DNA of 64,000 nucleotides from positions 14,942,001 through 15,006,000 of the forward strand of contig NC_088321.1 of the NCBI RefSeq assembly GCF_910592395.1. Reading direction: 5' to 3'. The position numbers were made by a program, and so were the translations under genes. Below the pieces are notes generated by a model, which was not told the DNA's origin, did not search any database, and was given only the letters and a program-made list of their open reading frames with translations. Origin of the DNA: Lineus longissimus. Taxonomy: Eukaryota; Nemertea; Pilidiophora; Heteronemertea; Lineidae. Of the stretch, positions 34,634 through 45,995 are shown piece by piece (the stretch's first letter is position 1; every line of letters begins with the position of its first letter).

Positions 34634-35800
34634 GATTTAGTTCGGCTTTTTCTGCCTGCTCTCCGAGCAACGGTTGCACTTTACACTTCTCTACACATGT
34701 TGAATGAATGCAAATCTACCGCCAGTATACAACCGCGCTCTCAGGAGGTGTCAGCCAAATATACACGGGAGCGATGCCTGCGCGAGGTCGCCAATTAACC
34801 TGGGGACGAGCATCAATCAAGCGGAAAGCAAAGCGACTTCACACCTACGACAACCAATTAAAACCTAGCCATTTCTAATTTATGCTGATGATGATTCTTG
34901 ATATAAAGGTAGTATATGGCAGGAAAAACTTGAGATTTGTAATTTTCCAAAACACTGGTATTTGTGTATTTTGTATTCAAGTTCCCAGCATTTTACGACT
35001 CGATTGGGCCACTTACGATACCTGGCAGGTGCGCGTGCGCATTGCATTCCAGCAATTTCCCTGAAGTTCCGCTGTCCACCAATTTTGTGGGGAAATCAAA
35101 CATGGCCGTTCGTCGGTCCAAATGACGTCAAGGCATGGAATTCCGTTCATTATCGTGTTAGTATCTATTTTAAGATCATACTCACGTGTTCTTGTTTACG
35201 TTTTGGACTGACTTTTTTCGTTGTTCAGAAGGCTTGGCTTGGGCTTATGAATTGGAAATTAGTATCAATTTTCGATTCTTTTACAGATTCTCATGTTTAA
35301 GAATATTGACTCAATGTTTGCTTATTAATATGGCTTGACCGCTGGATATAATATAACCTTCGTCAAGCCACTTACCGGTGTGCAAGGGATAGTAGTCCTG
35401 GGGCTGATAGTCCGTGTAATAATAGCCCGCATTGCTAAATGTTTTGGTTAGGGTTAGCGGTACAATAGATCATGCTGCTTAATTGGTCAAATACAATGCT
35501 ACCGGACTAATACTCTTATATCGGCTGTCACACCGGGAAACATATCACGAAATGCTCAAAGGGCACTCAGACTTGGGCCTCTATCCTTCCTGGGAAGAGA
35601 ACGCATAGCGAAGGGGCATGGCATATCCAGCAAAGACTTGGTACACTCTCTGGCAACATGGCGAGCTTTGAAGGGTTGGGCACATCCAGAAGAGATATGG
35701 TGCACTACTGTCTCATTGGCCGAAAGTCAATGCTGTCTGATACCACCTACGTCACAATCGTAACAACTAGTAAAGACATTGGAAACCTATAAAAGAGCCT
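34634..35800. other. RFX7 5' flank; nothing else recognised
   Basis: 34640-34860 is richer in CpG than its surroundings and is the likely RFX7 promoter/5' UTR; no TATA box was identified. The remainder shows no gene. Near 35560-35710, GAGAACGCATAGCGAAGGGGCATGGCATATCC-like pieces repeat loosely (AAGGGGCATGGCATATCCAG, AAGGGTTGGGCACATCCAGA). Confidence 0.4.
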
Positions 35801-35814
35801 AATATATCGTATTT

Positions 35815-35972
35815 TTAAAAAAATGACCCAGAAGTCGCTATGGATATTCCAGCTGGCCGAGGGAAAATTACAAGTTGACTTTTGAGATGCCATAAATCCA
35901 AAAGTCGTGTTCCTATTTGACTGAAACTTACGGGATGCATTTATATTGACATCAGATACTCGCATAGCGAAT
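35815..35972 (-). repeat. Family A repeat, reverse-oriented copy
   Basis: The reverse complement matches 11288-11450, including the extension ATTCGCTATGCGAGTATCTG and the CAGCTGGAATATCCATAG core. Confidence 0.8.
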
Positions 35973-35998
35973 TTGGTAGAGATCCGATAATTTTGACT

Positions 35999-36350
35999 TT
36001 AACACCTTTGAGCTGGTTATCGGAGTGTCAAGGACTTCATGAAAGAACTACGCCATCGCCATCTTCAGGGAAAGGTAGAAACTGAAAAGACACGAAGAGG
36101 TCTTTCCAGTTCCTATCTTGCCCTGAAGATGGCGATGGCGATGGCGTAGTTCTTTCATGACGTCATTTAAAGTTCTGAACTACGCCATCGCCATCTTCAG
36201 GGCAAGATAGGAACTGAAACGACCAAACGGTATTTTCAGTTTATCTCTTGCCCTGAAGATGGCGATGGCGTAGTTCTTCCATGAAGATTACCAGCTCGAA
36301 GAAGGGGATTTGGGCCACGTAGATATCTGGTTCGGTGCTGAAGGTGTTAA
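35999..36350. mobile_element. piggyBac-like MITE with nested palindromes
   Basis: The ends are TTAACACCTT (35999-36008) and AAGGTGTTAA (36341-36350). TTAA at both tips fits the target of piggyBac elements (family knowledge). Next inward, GAGCTGGTTATC faces GATTACCAGCTC. Inside are two complete hairpins in tandem, 36038-36160 and 36172-36280, both built from GAACTACGCCATCGCCATCT and its complement. No coding content. Confidence 0.65.
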
Positions 36351-36469
36351 GGTGATATCGGCGACGCCCACTTCAGAGAAAAATATCTGTAGATTTTGTT
36401 TTGATCATTCAATTAAAATTTTTTCCTGGATCCTCATACGGTACACTAATGTGCATTAACAAACCAAAG

Positions 36470-36720
36470 TTGAATTTGAAATTACTTGTAATTTTCCCTC
36501 TGCCAGCTGGAATATCCATAGTGGCTTCAGGGTCTTTTTTTAAATACCTCAAAATATTATGAACAACTTAAAATTCTGAGCTGAAATTCACAGGATATAT
36601 TCGTGTTACTGTCAGGAAGTTGTACACAAAATTATGTTGAGATTCAATCAATTTGAAATTAGTTGTAATTTTACCTCTGCCAGCTGGAATATCCATAGTG
36701 GCTTCAGGGTCATTTTTTCT
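36470..36720 (+). repeat. Family A repeat, about 1.4 units
   Basis: TCTGCCAGCTGGAATATCCA occurs twice (near 36499 and 36675), about 177 bp apart as at 4.9 kb. The flanking TTAAAATTCTGAGCTGAAAT and GTTGAGATTCAATCAATTTG are also kept. Confidence 0.85.
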
Positions 36721-37252
36721 TCAATACTCGTGTCCATGAAGATGTACGAAATCGCTCACGACGAAGGAATTTATCAAAAAAATCATCTCCAAACCTGGCT
36801 AAAACCTTCGGTAAAAAACCTTCTACGTTTCTTGTCATGTTTAAGATGATGTACGGATAAGTGCCAGCCGGTACTGCATGATGTAGTCAATCTTTTCTGT
36901 ATCACCCTGTATGATCACACCGCTTCGTAGTTCAAATAGAGCCCGTGTGGTGGCGTAGTAAGCGGAGCGCTGATTGGTCTATATCATGGGTGTGTGGTGG
37001 GCGTGTCGTCATATGCATGCCCATATTTGGGAGATCAGTACTGTACACTGGAGGCGAGGTACGACTGGGTTGTTGTTGAATCGGATATACGACTGATTTC
37101 TAAACTACCGTCAAATCATGTAAAAATAATCTCCAAATATTGATTCGTAACCACCAATGACATTTTTTCATGTTTTTATGCATTTTTAGGACTGATTCCA
37201 AGGTTCATCACTGGTTCCAAGGTTTCACTGTTTCCAAGCTTTATCACCTACC

Positions 37253-37309
37253 GTCCTTAATAGAGAGGTTGTCCTTAATAGGGAGGTGTCTGCCAAGAGA
37301 GGTTCACTG
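37253..37309. mobile_element. Pogo-like MITE fragment
   Basis: GTCCTTAATAGAGAGGTTGT, GTCCTTAATAGGGAGGTGTC and GAGAGGTTCACTGTA match the right half of the complete element at 56048-56225. Confidence 0.6.
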
Positions 37310-38391
37310 TATACTTGATCATATGGGCCCTGTTTCAAGTCCACGGAAATTGAAAACACTCAACAATTTTTCGTTCTTTTTTATAACTTTTTATTACTGA
37401 TAAATAGCAAGTCTGTCTGGTCACATCACTATCAGTATCAGGTAAATCTATTTTACATATATGATTATGACCATTCCTTACAAGATCATCTCAAAATGGT
37501 TTGAAATCGAAAGAAACATTTTTTCACTTAGGTTGGGGATTTTCATGTTCAACGTGATGAAATGGTCCAGGACACTTGTGCTCACCTCGGGTAATGTTAT
37601 TGCATGTCATTTGCAGTCGATAAGGGGAGAACAGTTCATCGCTGAAGTGGTTCAGATACGTGCCACTGTTTTTAAAACAGGATACAGACAACGACGACAG
37701 ACGCAGCGGTAATGTATCGACTCCCCTACGGTGAGCCAAACATGAATGAGCTGTTGTGTGGCGAGACAACCTTAGAGTGAGGTCAATAACAGATTTACTG
37801 CGTTTGCCCACTTTTTACTGCAAAACTTTACAATTTGCGAGCATAGATTTCCAGAACTAATCCACAATCCACAATGTATTGACAAAAATGCAATTTGCTT
37901 GGTAATTTTGCGGATCATATCAACTTGAATGATTGTTAAGATCAAATGCCCGCAGAGATATCTTGTTTACAGTAACAGAATTTCTTCAGAATTCTTTCCA
38001 AGCAGCCCCATCCTTTTATGTCCATTCAAATATAAGTGATACTCCAGTTTCCAGACTTTTCAGCACATTTCTGCATATAAAGTTTTTTTTTAAAAAAACA
38101 TTGTTCCATTCAAGTCTTTCTCCTCAGAATTGAAGACAGTGTCGAAATCCATTCTACGAAAAAAACCTTTCAGCGTTCTGAATAGTTCTCGACGTTCTCC
38201 ACTTTGGAATAAGCAGTCATTAATCTTGTACCCTGAAACAATATGGAAAGGATATTATTCAAACGGTTTCGAAAAAGGTCTGTCCCATTTTCAACGCAAG
38301 GGCGAATAGAAAGGTTCCAGTTAACAGCACTGATACTCCAATCTGACAGTTACTCCAACCCGACCCTCGCACAATCTAAATTCTTCCACCG
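37310..38391 (-). other. PSMB4 3' flank, nothing recognised
   Basis: A 1.1-kb AT-rich stretch between the PSMB4 stop codon and the MITE fragment. A TTTATT (AATAAA on the minus strand) near 37388 could be a polyadenylation signal but is far from the stop codon. Confidence 0.4.
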
Positions 38392-38529
38392 TCATGGCAC
38401 CCCAATCTCCACTCCCATTGGTCTAAAATCTAATACTGACTGCGAAGCATTTGCTACATCCCAGTTTGTCTGCGATGATATCGGTCCTTCGATTCTTGCT
38501 CCAGCGGCCGTGCAGATTGCTACTTGATA
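38392..38529 (-). CDS. PSMB4: PSMB4 coding exon 5 (C-terminus)
   Basis: The acceptor CATTCCAG and phase 0 give YQVAICTAAGARIEGPISSQ, TNWDVANASQSVLDFRPMGV and EIGVP, then TGA. The segment (I/V)E-G-P-(I/L)-S-x-x-T-N-W-D-(V/I)-A is typical of the PSMB4 tail, which in the beta7 subunit reaches across the two half-proteasomes (family knowledge). Confidence 0.93.
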   Translation of the reverse strand, partial: YQVAICTAAGARIEGPISSQTNWDVANASQSVLDFRPMGVEIGVP

Positions 38530-39083
38530 CTGGAATGAATATCAAGAAGTTAGCAAAAACGAACAGGAAGTCATGATAAATAAGTCCAAAATTTATGTAG
38601 CTCAGTTCCATTCTAACACAGACACCCGGCGAAAATAAATATCGGCCATTTTGAAACGACCCTTTTCACAGGCAACGTTTGTTTACCAATACCATGGCAT
38701 AAAAGAGGTGAGCTAAATGTAAAACCTGATTCAAGCATTTTACTTGAAGTTGTCCATGCCTTTCAATGTTCATGATATTTTGAATGCTTTTGGTGATGAT
38801 TTGATTTAAAGCATGACTTTTATGTCCTGGGAAACTTACGCCGCCTGTGAAAATGTGTTTGCAAAATGGCCGAAATTTATTTTTTGCTTACTGTCCATTA
38901 GGGGAGCTACTGGGGACAGACGTAGTCCCTCAAATGCCATTCGACGACGCCATTATGAAAAATCTATCCGAGGCGTCACCACATGATGATTGTGACTAGG
39001 TTGCGCAAATGGTGGAGTGAAATCCCTTTGACTACTAAGATAAGAGGTGCCTTGGTGCGGGAATCAATTGGTGCAAACCTTAC

Positions 39084-39200
39084 CTTATTGAATGATCTAG
39101 CATCGCGGTAAAAAAGTACTTTCATGCAGTCATCGATGAGTTTAAGCGCCTCGGCTTCACTCATGTTTGGATTCTTTTCGACCGCATCTCGCATCAAAGG
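39084..39200 (-). CDS. PSMB4: PSMB4 coding exon 4
   Basis: Acceptor ATTTCCAG, donor AATAAG/GTAAGG, 117 bp, phase 0 both sides. It encodes PLMRDAVEKNPNMSEAEALK and LIDDCMKVLFYRDARSFNK. YRDARS(F/Y)N is a hallmark of PSMB4. Confidence 0.95.
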
Positions 39201-39351
39201 CTGGAAATCGAGACGACAAAAATTAGGCAATATTTTGAGAAAGGGTGATTAAATCTGGTTAAGGGAATTCTCCTTAAAAGACTTTGGAGCAATACTGTAA
39301 ACCCCGAATTTTCGCATACGTATTATTTCAAGATTAGCAAAATCTGAGTCA

Positions 39352-39493
39352 CGACTGGATCTCTTTAAGGACAACCTCTCTAATAAGGACACTAGTTTTG
39401 GTCCAAAATTGGTTTTTCCATTTAATTTGACCTCTTTAAACAGGACACCTCTCTAATAAAGACGGTATATGTCAGTATAGGGAGGTTCTGCTG
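39352..39493. mobile_element. Pogo-like MITE in PSMB4 intron 3
   Basis: It carries ACAACCTCTCTAATAAGGAC, TTTTGGTCCAAAATTGGTTT and the end GAGGTTCTGCTGTA, matching 57025-57294. The left tip is decayed. It fills almost half of the 318-bp intron and ends 25 bp from the exon 3 donor. Confidence 0.65.
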
Positions 39494-39518
39494 TATATCA
39501 ATCTGCAAAGCAACCTAC

Positions 39519-39747
39519 CAGTGCAATGTAGGAGCCGTAACCGGTTGCTATGGTACTACCCGTGTATGCTGTGCCGATTTTATCAACATATCCAAGATAC
39601 GGTGTACCGTCCTGGATCCCCCCCACAACTATCGTATTCCACAACGGGTTAAAGTTCGATCTGCGGTGGTATAACATGCGTGTCAGCCAGGAGTGGAGAG
39701 ATCTGGGCGTGTAGGTGAAGCCATCGTCAAGACATTCTTCATCAACA
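39519..39747 (-). CDS. PSMB4: PSMB4 coding exon 3
   Basis: Acceptor TTCTTTCAG, donor GCACTG/GTAGGT, 229 bp, phase 2 to 0. It encodes [60 protein letters not shown] and [16 protein letters not shown]. The NPLWNT, LGYVD and ATGYG(S/A)Y blocks identify PSMB4 among proteasome beta subunits. Confidence 0.96.
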
Positions 39748-40246
39748 CTGAAAGAAATCAAAGTTAGGCCATGGGAATGATTAATCCTGTTTACCGTCCG
39801 AGAGATTTAAAAAGATGATGAGGCTTTTTTTCATTTTTCATTATTCATTATCGGTTTACAGTCTGATTTACTGGTCAAAACACGCGATTCAGCAAGTTCC
39901 AGTAAATGGAAATCAGGTCGGTCATCAACATGAGGCATTGAAAAAATGACATAATTATGATGAAGAGCCTACCCTTCCAAGTTTTTATTGTGTTTTTCAA
40001 TCATTTAAGGTAAATATAAACCACTGGAAAGATTATTTAAATAAAAAAATTATGGGAACAATAAAATAAAAAGATTTTAAAAAAAATAATGAAAATATTT
40101 CATGTTTGCTCAGAACCCACGCGGGAGGTGGACGGTAAACAGGATTAATAATTCCCATGGCCTTAGAGAAATCAGAGTCGGCTGAGCTATTAACAACCTG
40201 CTTTTGTAAACACTGAGGTCAGGTGAAATAATTCACCCATACTCAC

Positions 40247-40453
40247 ATTCTTTGTTTAATTGTCTCCTGCAGGAATTGAAAATCTGCATAATCACCGCTC
40301 GCTCCTAGAATGGTTGAGTCGTTCACCTTCATCACACGAGGACAATTGCGGTATCTAGCAAGGGAGCCATAAGAACCCAGCATATCACCGGCCATCATCA
40401 CACCCCCATCGAACTTTACGCCAATCATCGACGTTGCAGTCACCATGGGGTTC
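40247..40453 (-). CDS. PSMB4: PSMB4 coding exon 2
   Basis: PSMB4 (beta7) is a non-catalytic subunit of the 20S proteasome core, needed for joining of half-proteasomes. This 207-bp exon (acceptor CTCTTCAG, donor AGAAT/GTGAGT, phase 2 to 2) encodes [40 protein letters not shown] and [20 protein letters not shown] then LQETIKQR. There is no catalytic threonine after a GTT.. processing site; the mature N-terminal region has TATS, as expected for this inactive subunit. The neighbouring exons fit in phase, so the whole gene reads through as 250 residues (human about 264). Confidence 0.97.
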
Positions 40454-40884
40454 CTGAAGAGGAAGGAGAAGTTAGAAGAGATTATATTTTTCATCTTAAA
40501 TCAAATGTGAAAACTGAAACACAAGGATGGGATCCAAGGCTTTCCGGGCTTCTCATTCTCATTTGAAAAATTAAACCGCAAAGTGCTTGGTCTGGAGAGC
40601 TACATTTTGAGAGCACACTTCATTTACTGTCAAGTCGCTCCATACTTCCACGCCCAATTTCTGGTCAACAATGTTGGGGTTAGGGGACTGGCGAAAATTC
40701 GTTCCAAATCATGAAGCACACTACATGCCATGTGCATGTACAACATGACAAAGCAGAATGCGACATGACAAAAAGGTGATTTGTTAAAAAACTGGAAATG
40801 TTATCACCAACTAAATGGGTTTTCAAAGTGAGCCATATCATAATCTAAGCATCTACGCCGAAATCACCGCTGTAGATATCTTAC

Positions 40885-40946
40885 ATAGTGTGTTGTTTGC
40901 CCATTTTTAGAGCCGGTGAAATCCCGAATTCTTGAAAGGTTGCCAT
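40885..40946 (-). CDS. PSMB4: PSMB4 coding exon 1 (start)
   Basis: The ATG at 40944-40946 gives MATFQEFGISPALKMGKQHT, then AT at donor CACTAT/GTAAGA. Phase 2 joins to the G of exon 2 and yields M-NPMVTATS. The length (20 codons plus two bases) and phase fit exactly, but the propeptide is short and poorly conserved in the family. An upstream in-frame ATG at 41064-41066 would add 40 residues; I prefer the inner start because the extension does not resemble PSMB4. Confidence 0.7.
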
Positions 40947-43900
40947 TTTTCTGTTATGGTCGTCGTTAATTTTCCGTGTACGCCGTGAGAGCCCTGAAGA
41001 CACTACTGTGTGTTCCAAAAAAAGCAAACTATCTTTGCCTCCAAATATAGCAAATGACTGACTCATTCGAGACCAATATTTCTACTACTTGTTAACCCTA
41101 AACATCCCAAAGCGGGTAGATCTTGGAGTGCACGCTAGCTTATATGGGTGTGGTGTGGCACAACTGAAGATGAGGGACCTCCACACAATATAATTTCCCA
41201 TGTCTTCCTTTAGTTACTATGCTTTTCAACAGATGGCTCTTCATTCGCCAACTTGCCTGCAAAAGCAGTACATGATATTGGGTTTGATGACCTCACACTA
41301 TGGCTATAGAGACCACAGACATGTTAGACCTATCACAGGACACTGCCATGGGGGGGGGGGGGTGATAGGAGAGGGCAATTCTACTGGGAAGGGGCAATTC
41401 TGTCCTAACATCAAGCTAGGACAATGCTAGGGAAAAGCCTGAAATGTACTACCATCTATGATGATACCAACCCCTCTTGCTGAATCTTTCTAATGGTGTC
41501 CAGTCCAGGGCTGTACCCTTTGTTGAAGGGGGGGGGGTCTTTTTAGCATTTGCAAGACAATTATCCCCCTCGAAACACATCATCTTCCCAAAAAACATAG
41601 GAATTAAATGCAAATTTGCTTCCATGTCAATTTGTTACGGATCAAAAACTACGACAAAAAAAGTTCATTTAAGTCAATTTTTTACAATTCTTTATTTATT
41701 CATGTTCCGGGCCTGTACATACTTGTCTATGTAGAATCTGTACACATTTTAAGCTACAAAATTTCCACCAATCAAATTGCAGCTTTTACTTCAACGTACA
41801 AATAGAAAATGTAAAATGCATTTTCATTGGATACCTCCAAAGTGAGGCGACGTCCGCCTCCTTATTTACAATTTACACAATAATATTACTACCTGATATT
41901 AGCTGCATAGTGATTGGCTGATTTTGAAATTTTCTGCAGACACAGCAGATTTTCAGCCAATCATGAACTGCTTTACACAAGACCATGGCAATTCATGGTT
42001 ATTGCCAAAATGTATTGCTTCAATCCCACTTCCCATACAACCCCTGTTCCAGAATCATGTGACATTATGTAGAAAAAACCACCCCTCCTAATTACAGTGT
42101 ATAAGTTCACACACCCATTGTGCAATTTGAAACAACAGCTTGAACAATGAATCTTTGGTAACATTTTCCTCAAAGTGAATATGACAGTAATCCCACCCCG
42201 CACACGAGCAAGTCACTGTGATCTGCAATTTAAATTGCATGTGAAAATAGTCGCTCCTCTGCAGTGTCCTTTATCGACTACAGTACTGCTTGAGGAGTCT
42301 AAAACCTTAACAGGCTTTTCTTGACATAAACTTTGAAAACAATCAGCAACAGTTTTTTATTGTGTTCCCAATCAAGAAGGAAAATGATCCTAATTAAAAC
42401 CAATACGGAAGATAAAGAAGATCAAATTGCGATGTTTTTGATGTCTGTTAGACTGTTGCAAGAGCTTGTGATAGCTTTTGCAGGAAAAAGCATATCATCT
42501 GACATGTTTTGGGATCATTTATCCTGGTTGGCGCCAAACTTCGCACTTCGATCATGATAATGAGGCTTGTGATTAATTAATATGGCTGTCGGAACAATGT
42601 TATTTTCATCAGGATGGATGGGGTAGTATTTCATTGTACATGTTTGCATTGTTCATGTGAATGTTTTTCAATTTTACTTTCCGTTGAAGGAGGATAATCT
42701 TTTTGGACGTTCCATGAAAAATACTAAAAAACCTAGGGGCCTTGGTCAAAGGGTTGGGGTAGCAATGGAGCCCCCCCCCCCCCCATCTGAGTTGTTAGAA
42801 TTCCTCTTTCTTAGCTTCACAACCAGGATGCTACCATCATCTTTCATGGCATCTATTATCTCAAGAGCGTGATCAGGAAGTAACAGCCATTAACGTTTTC
42901 GGGGAATTTTGTAAAGTGCCTGTGTCTAACTATAAAAAAATGTACAGAAAACATGATCAGGGATCAAATTTTTCGTGATTTTTATAGCTGTTAGACAAGG
43001 ATGGAGCCTGCTGTTTCAATCAAAAGGTTCCTGAAGTTCGCAACTTCCTGGATTCATTTGTAATTACCTTCCTCTTCCTTTAACTGACTTTACTCATGTT
43101 ACAAGTTTTACGCTCAGTAGTTTTCAGCAGAGTTTACCATTTCCTAAATGTTATTCCATCTATGTTATTTGGGGCAATGACAAACATTATACCACAATGC
43201 ATTTCGTATAAAAGTGCGTCATGACGTCAGGGGACCGATCTACTGTACGTCAGAACAACATACCAGTCTATCGCAGCTCATTGCATGACACGAGCACAGT
43301 GTAAAAGCGTACCAGCTATACACCCAAGGAGGAAAGTCTTTTTATCACATTATTTTTTATGCAAGGTATTTCAATTTCATTCTAGTGTGTTTCATATCGG
43401 CTATACACTGGGGGGCATCAAAACATGCACTTGTTCATCATGAATACAAAGGAGGTAGCCATTGGACTATTCATCCTGTCTGTATAGCACGGTACATCTA
43501 TGACAAGCTTCTCCACAGCGCTGAGAGAAGTTCAGATAAGTTTCAATCAAATGAAATATGAGCAGACGTTTTTAAACAATATATGCATAGACCTAGCTTA
43601 ATTTTGCATGTTGTATGAGTGCAGACAATGTGATAGCCATTATCGTAGACAGTAATTAATCTACTTCAAAATATTCAATTTCATTCTGGGAATATAAATA
43701 AAAATTTACATCAACGGTTAGAAAAACCCGAACGATCGGGTGTACGTTTTCAAATGTATTCCATCTGACAGGTGCCAGGCTGTAATTTCATTCCACAGTT
43801 TAGCAGCAGCCAGGCGACAGAAGGCCAAAATTTAGTCTCGCAATAATTTGAAAAATAAACGCAAAAGAAATTGTTTATTTTACTGCCTTTGGCACTGTTG

Positions 43901-44540
43901 TATTCGACAAACTTCGCTGCGTTTGATAAAATTCGGGAAGTATCAAATTCCTGTTGTCAAAACAATGTATCTTTACAAGTAAACTTTGGGTATCAAGTTT
44001 TCCTCCGTTCAAGTGAGATAAAGATACCTTTTTTTTTGTAGCATGCTGTAGGCAAATCCTCAGTTAATGAGGCCAATCTTGCAGTGAAAATGGACTGCTG
44101 TATCAAATGCCATAAGTATTCAAATAAATCTTCTTGTTTTAAACGTCAACAATTTATCCCTGTTTCTGCAAGAACAGAAATTAACTCAATGAATACACGA
44201 AATGAAAAAACTTGAAATAATTAAGTTGACATCGCCATAATTATCCACAACCGTTTTCATAATTTCTGGCCCTGTCTTCCAATTAAGGGTTATTTTGTTA
44301 CCATGGTTACCCAATAAACGACAGAGTGAAAATTGAAGTCAGATCTGCTGTAGACTCTCCGGGGGCAGGAAGTAGCCATGATGGCACCGTCTTCGTGTAG
44401 CCGTGAGCCAAAACATGCACAGGAGACACGACTTCCTGAGTCACTCTACGTCTCGTGCGAGCAGACGATAGTTATTCTATCTTGTTTCAGGAAGTATGAA
44501 CAAGTCATGTCTTTAACCCTAAACCTTTGGAAGGAAGCGC
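40947..44540. other. PSMB4 5' flank and intergenic region
   Basis: No gene recognised. There are G or C homopolymer runs at 41350, 41529 and 42771. A hairpin TGATTGGCTGA / TCAGCCAATCA at 41911-41963 has an inner CTGC/GCAG stem. The PSMB4 promoter should lie just above 40947; no clear motif was seen. Confidence 0.45.
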
Positions 44541-44718
44541 TAAGGCCGAAGTTACATAGACCTCATTCGTTCATTTACCACGAGTCACTTTCCGGGTTTT
44601 TCTTTCATTCCTCGGTGAATGCACGCCACAAGGCCGTGCATTCACAGGGGAAAGAAAGCAAAAGGGGAAAATGAGTCCTGGGAAATGAACGAATGAGGTC
44701 TATGTAACTTCGGCCTTA
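44541..44718. mobile_element. Fold-back MITE
   Basis: TAAGGCCGAAGTTACATAGA at the left faces TCTATGTAACTTCGGCCTTA at the right; pairing extends about 40 bp inward (CCTCATTCGTTCATTT / AAATGAACGAATGAGG). The centre has a second, smaller palindrome (GTGAATGCACG / CGTGCATTCAC). Confidence 0.8.
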
Positions 44719-45804
44719 GACGCAAATTCTACTAAAAGCTCCTCAGAAAACAATTTAGATAACTACCATATAGACAAATGTTACAGTTCTATCAGAAGTA
44801 ATGATATAGTCAAGATTCATTGCCCAGGAGTTTTTTCAAAATGTTAGCTGTGAAACTATATTACCTATTTCCAATGTCACATAATTCTGGAAATTTATGA
44901 AAATGCTTTGAAAAAACAATAGATAGCGACATGTTTCATGTCCTCATATCGAATATCATCAAAGAGGGACGAACAGTGGTGCCAAAACATAAAAAATTGC
45001 TTGAAATTGGAAAACTTAATTGTAAGGTAAGGTTGAACAATCATAGTCCCAACACTATATTGGCTGTAATTGTACCACTGTACCTTACTTCAAAAGAAAC
45101 TAATCGAAATTAAGAGGAGTATAATTCATTCAAATGGCCGACTTTTGACAAAATAAGAGGTTTTCAGATTTGAAGCTTGTTTTTAGCATAACAAAATGGT
45201 GACAACTGTACCATAAGCAGCGTCCCAGCATTTTGATAACCTGAATTTCAACTAACCCATGCCTTTTAACAACAGTAAAGATATGGGTATTTGAAGAAAA
45301 TATGCTGTCACAATAAGAATTGTCACGCCCATTCAAACTCAAGCAACCTCGTTGTTCGAAAGCACTCGTTCCGAATAATTTCTCCAAATATCAATTTTTG
45401 GCCATTCTAAATTTTCTTAATCTCTTTAGGAGCCCTTGAACAACACATGCAGTCATGGATATGCTCTAGAACTGACAGAAAATGCCCTTAATAGGCCTCT
45501 TTATCAATCAAATCCCCAAAAACAAGACATAAGCTTTTGGAATTATTCGTACACTGACATTTCATATTCATTGAAATAATTTAAATCTTCATCTTCAAAA
45601 ATTCATTTCATCTTTTGAAAGTTTAAATAGAGCTATCACAAGGTTTTAAAAAAGAATTTATCAAACAGAACTCTTTTTCGGAACAAAAATTTTTACTCGG
45701 AATTGAATTCGCCAACTGAAATTAACATATTACAATTAACATCAATGCACCGTTCTCCAATCCCCCTCATAGATCCTAATATTCCAGCACATCTAAAGTG
45801 CACA

Positions 45805-45995
45805 GACAGGCAATTTTTATCACAGTGATGTGCAATATTTATTGCATGCGACAAAAATCAGTCAAAACTGTGACACGCAATAAATATGAAACTTGTTTGA
45901 TTTATCGCGCATCGCTGCAACAAGTGATTATACCTGCAGACATGCAATTTTTTTATTGCTCATTGCAAGAATAATCACACACCTACAATAAAAAT
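45805..45995. mobile_element. Decayed palindromic element related to 7840-7945
   Basis: CAGACAGGCAATTTTTATCA and ATGCAATTTTTTTATTGCTC face each other around TTGCATG..CGCAATAAATAT sequence; the left end resembles GCAGACAGTTTTTATCACAG at 7843. Confidence 0.4.
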
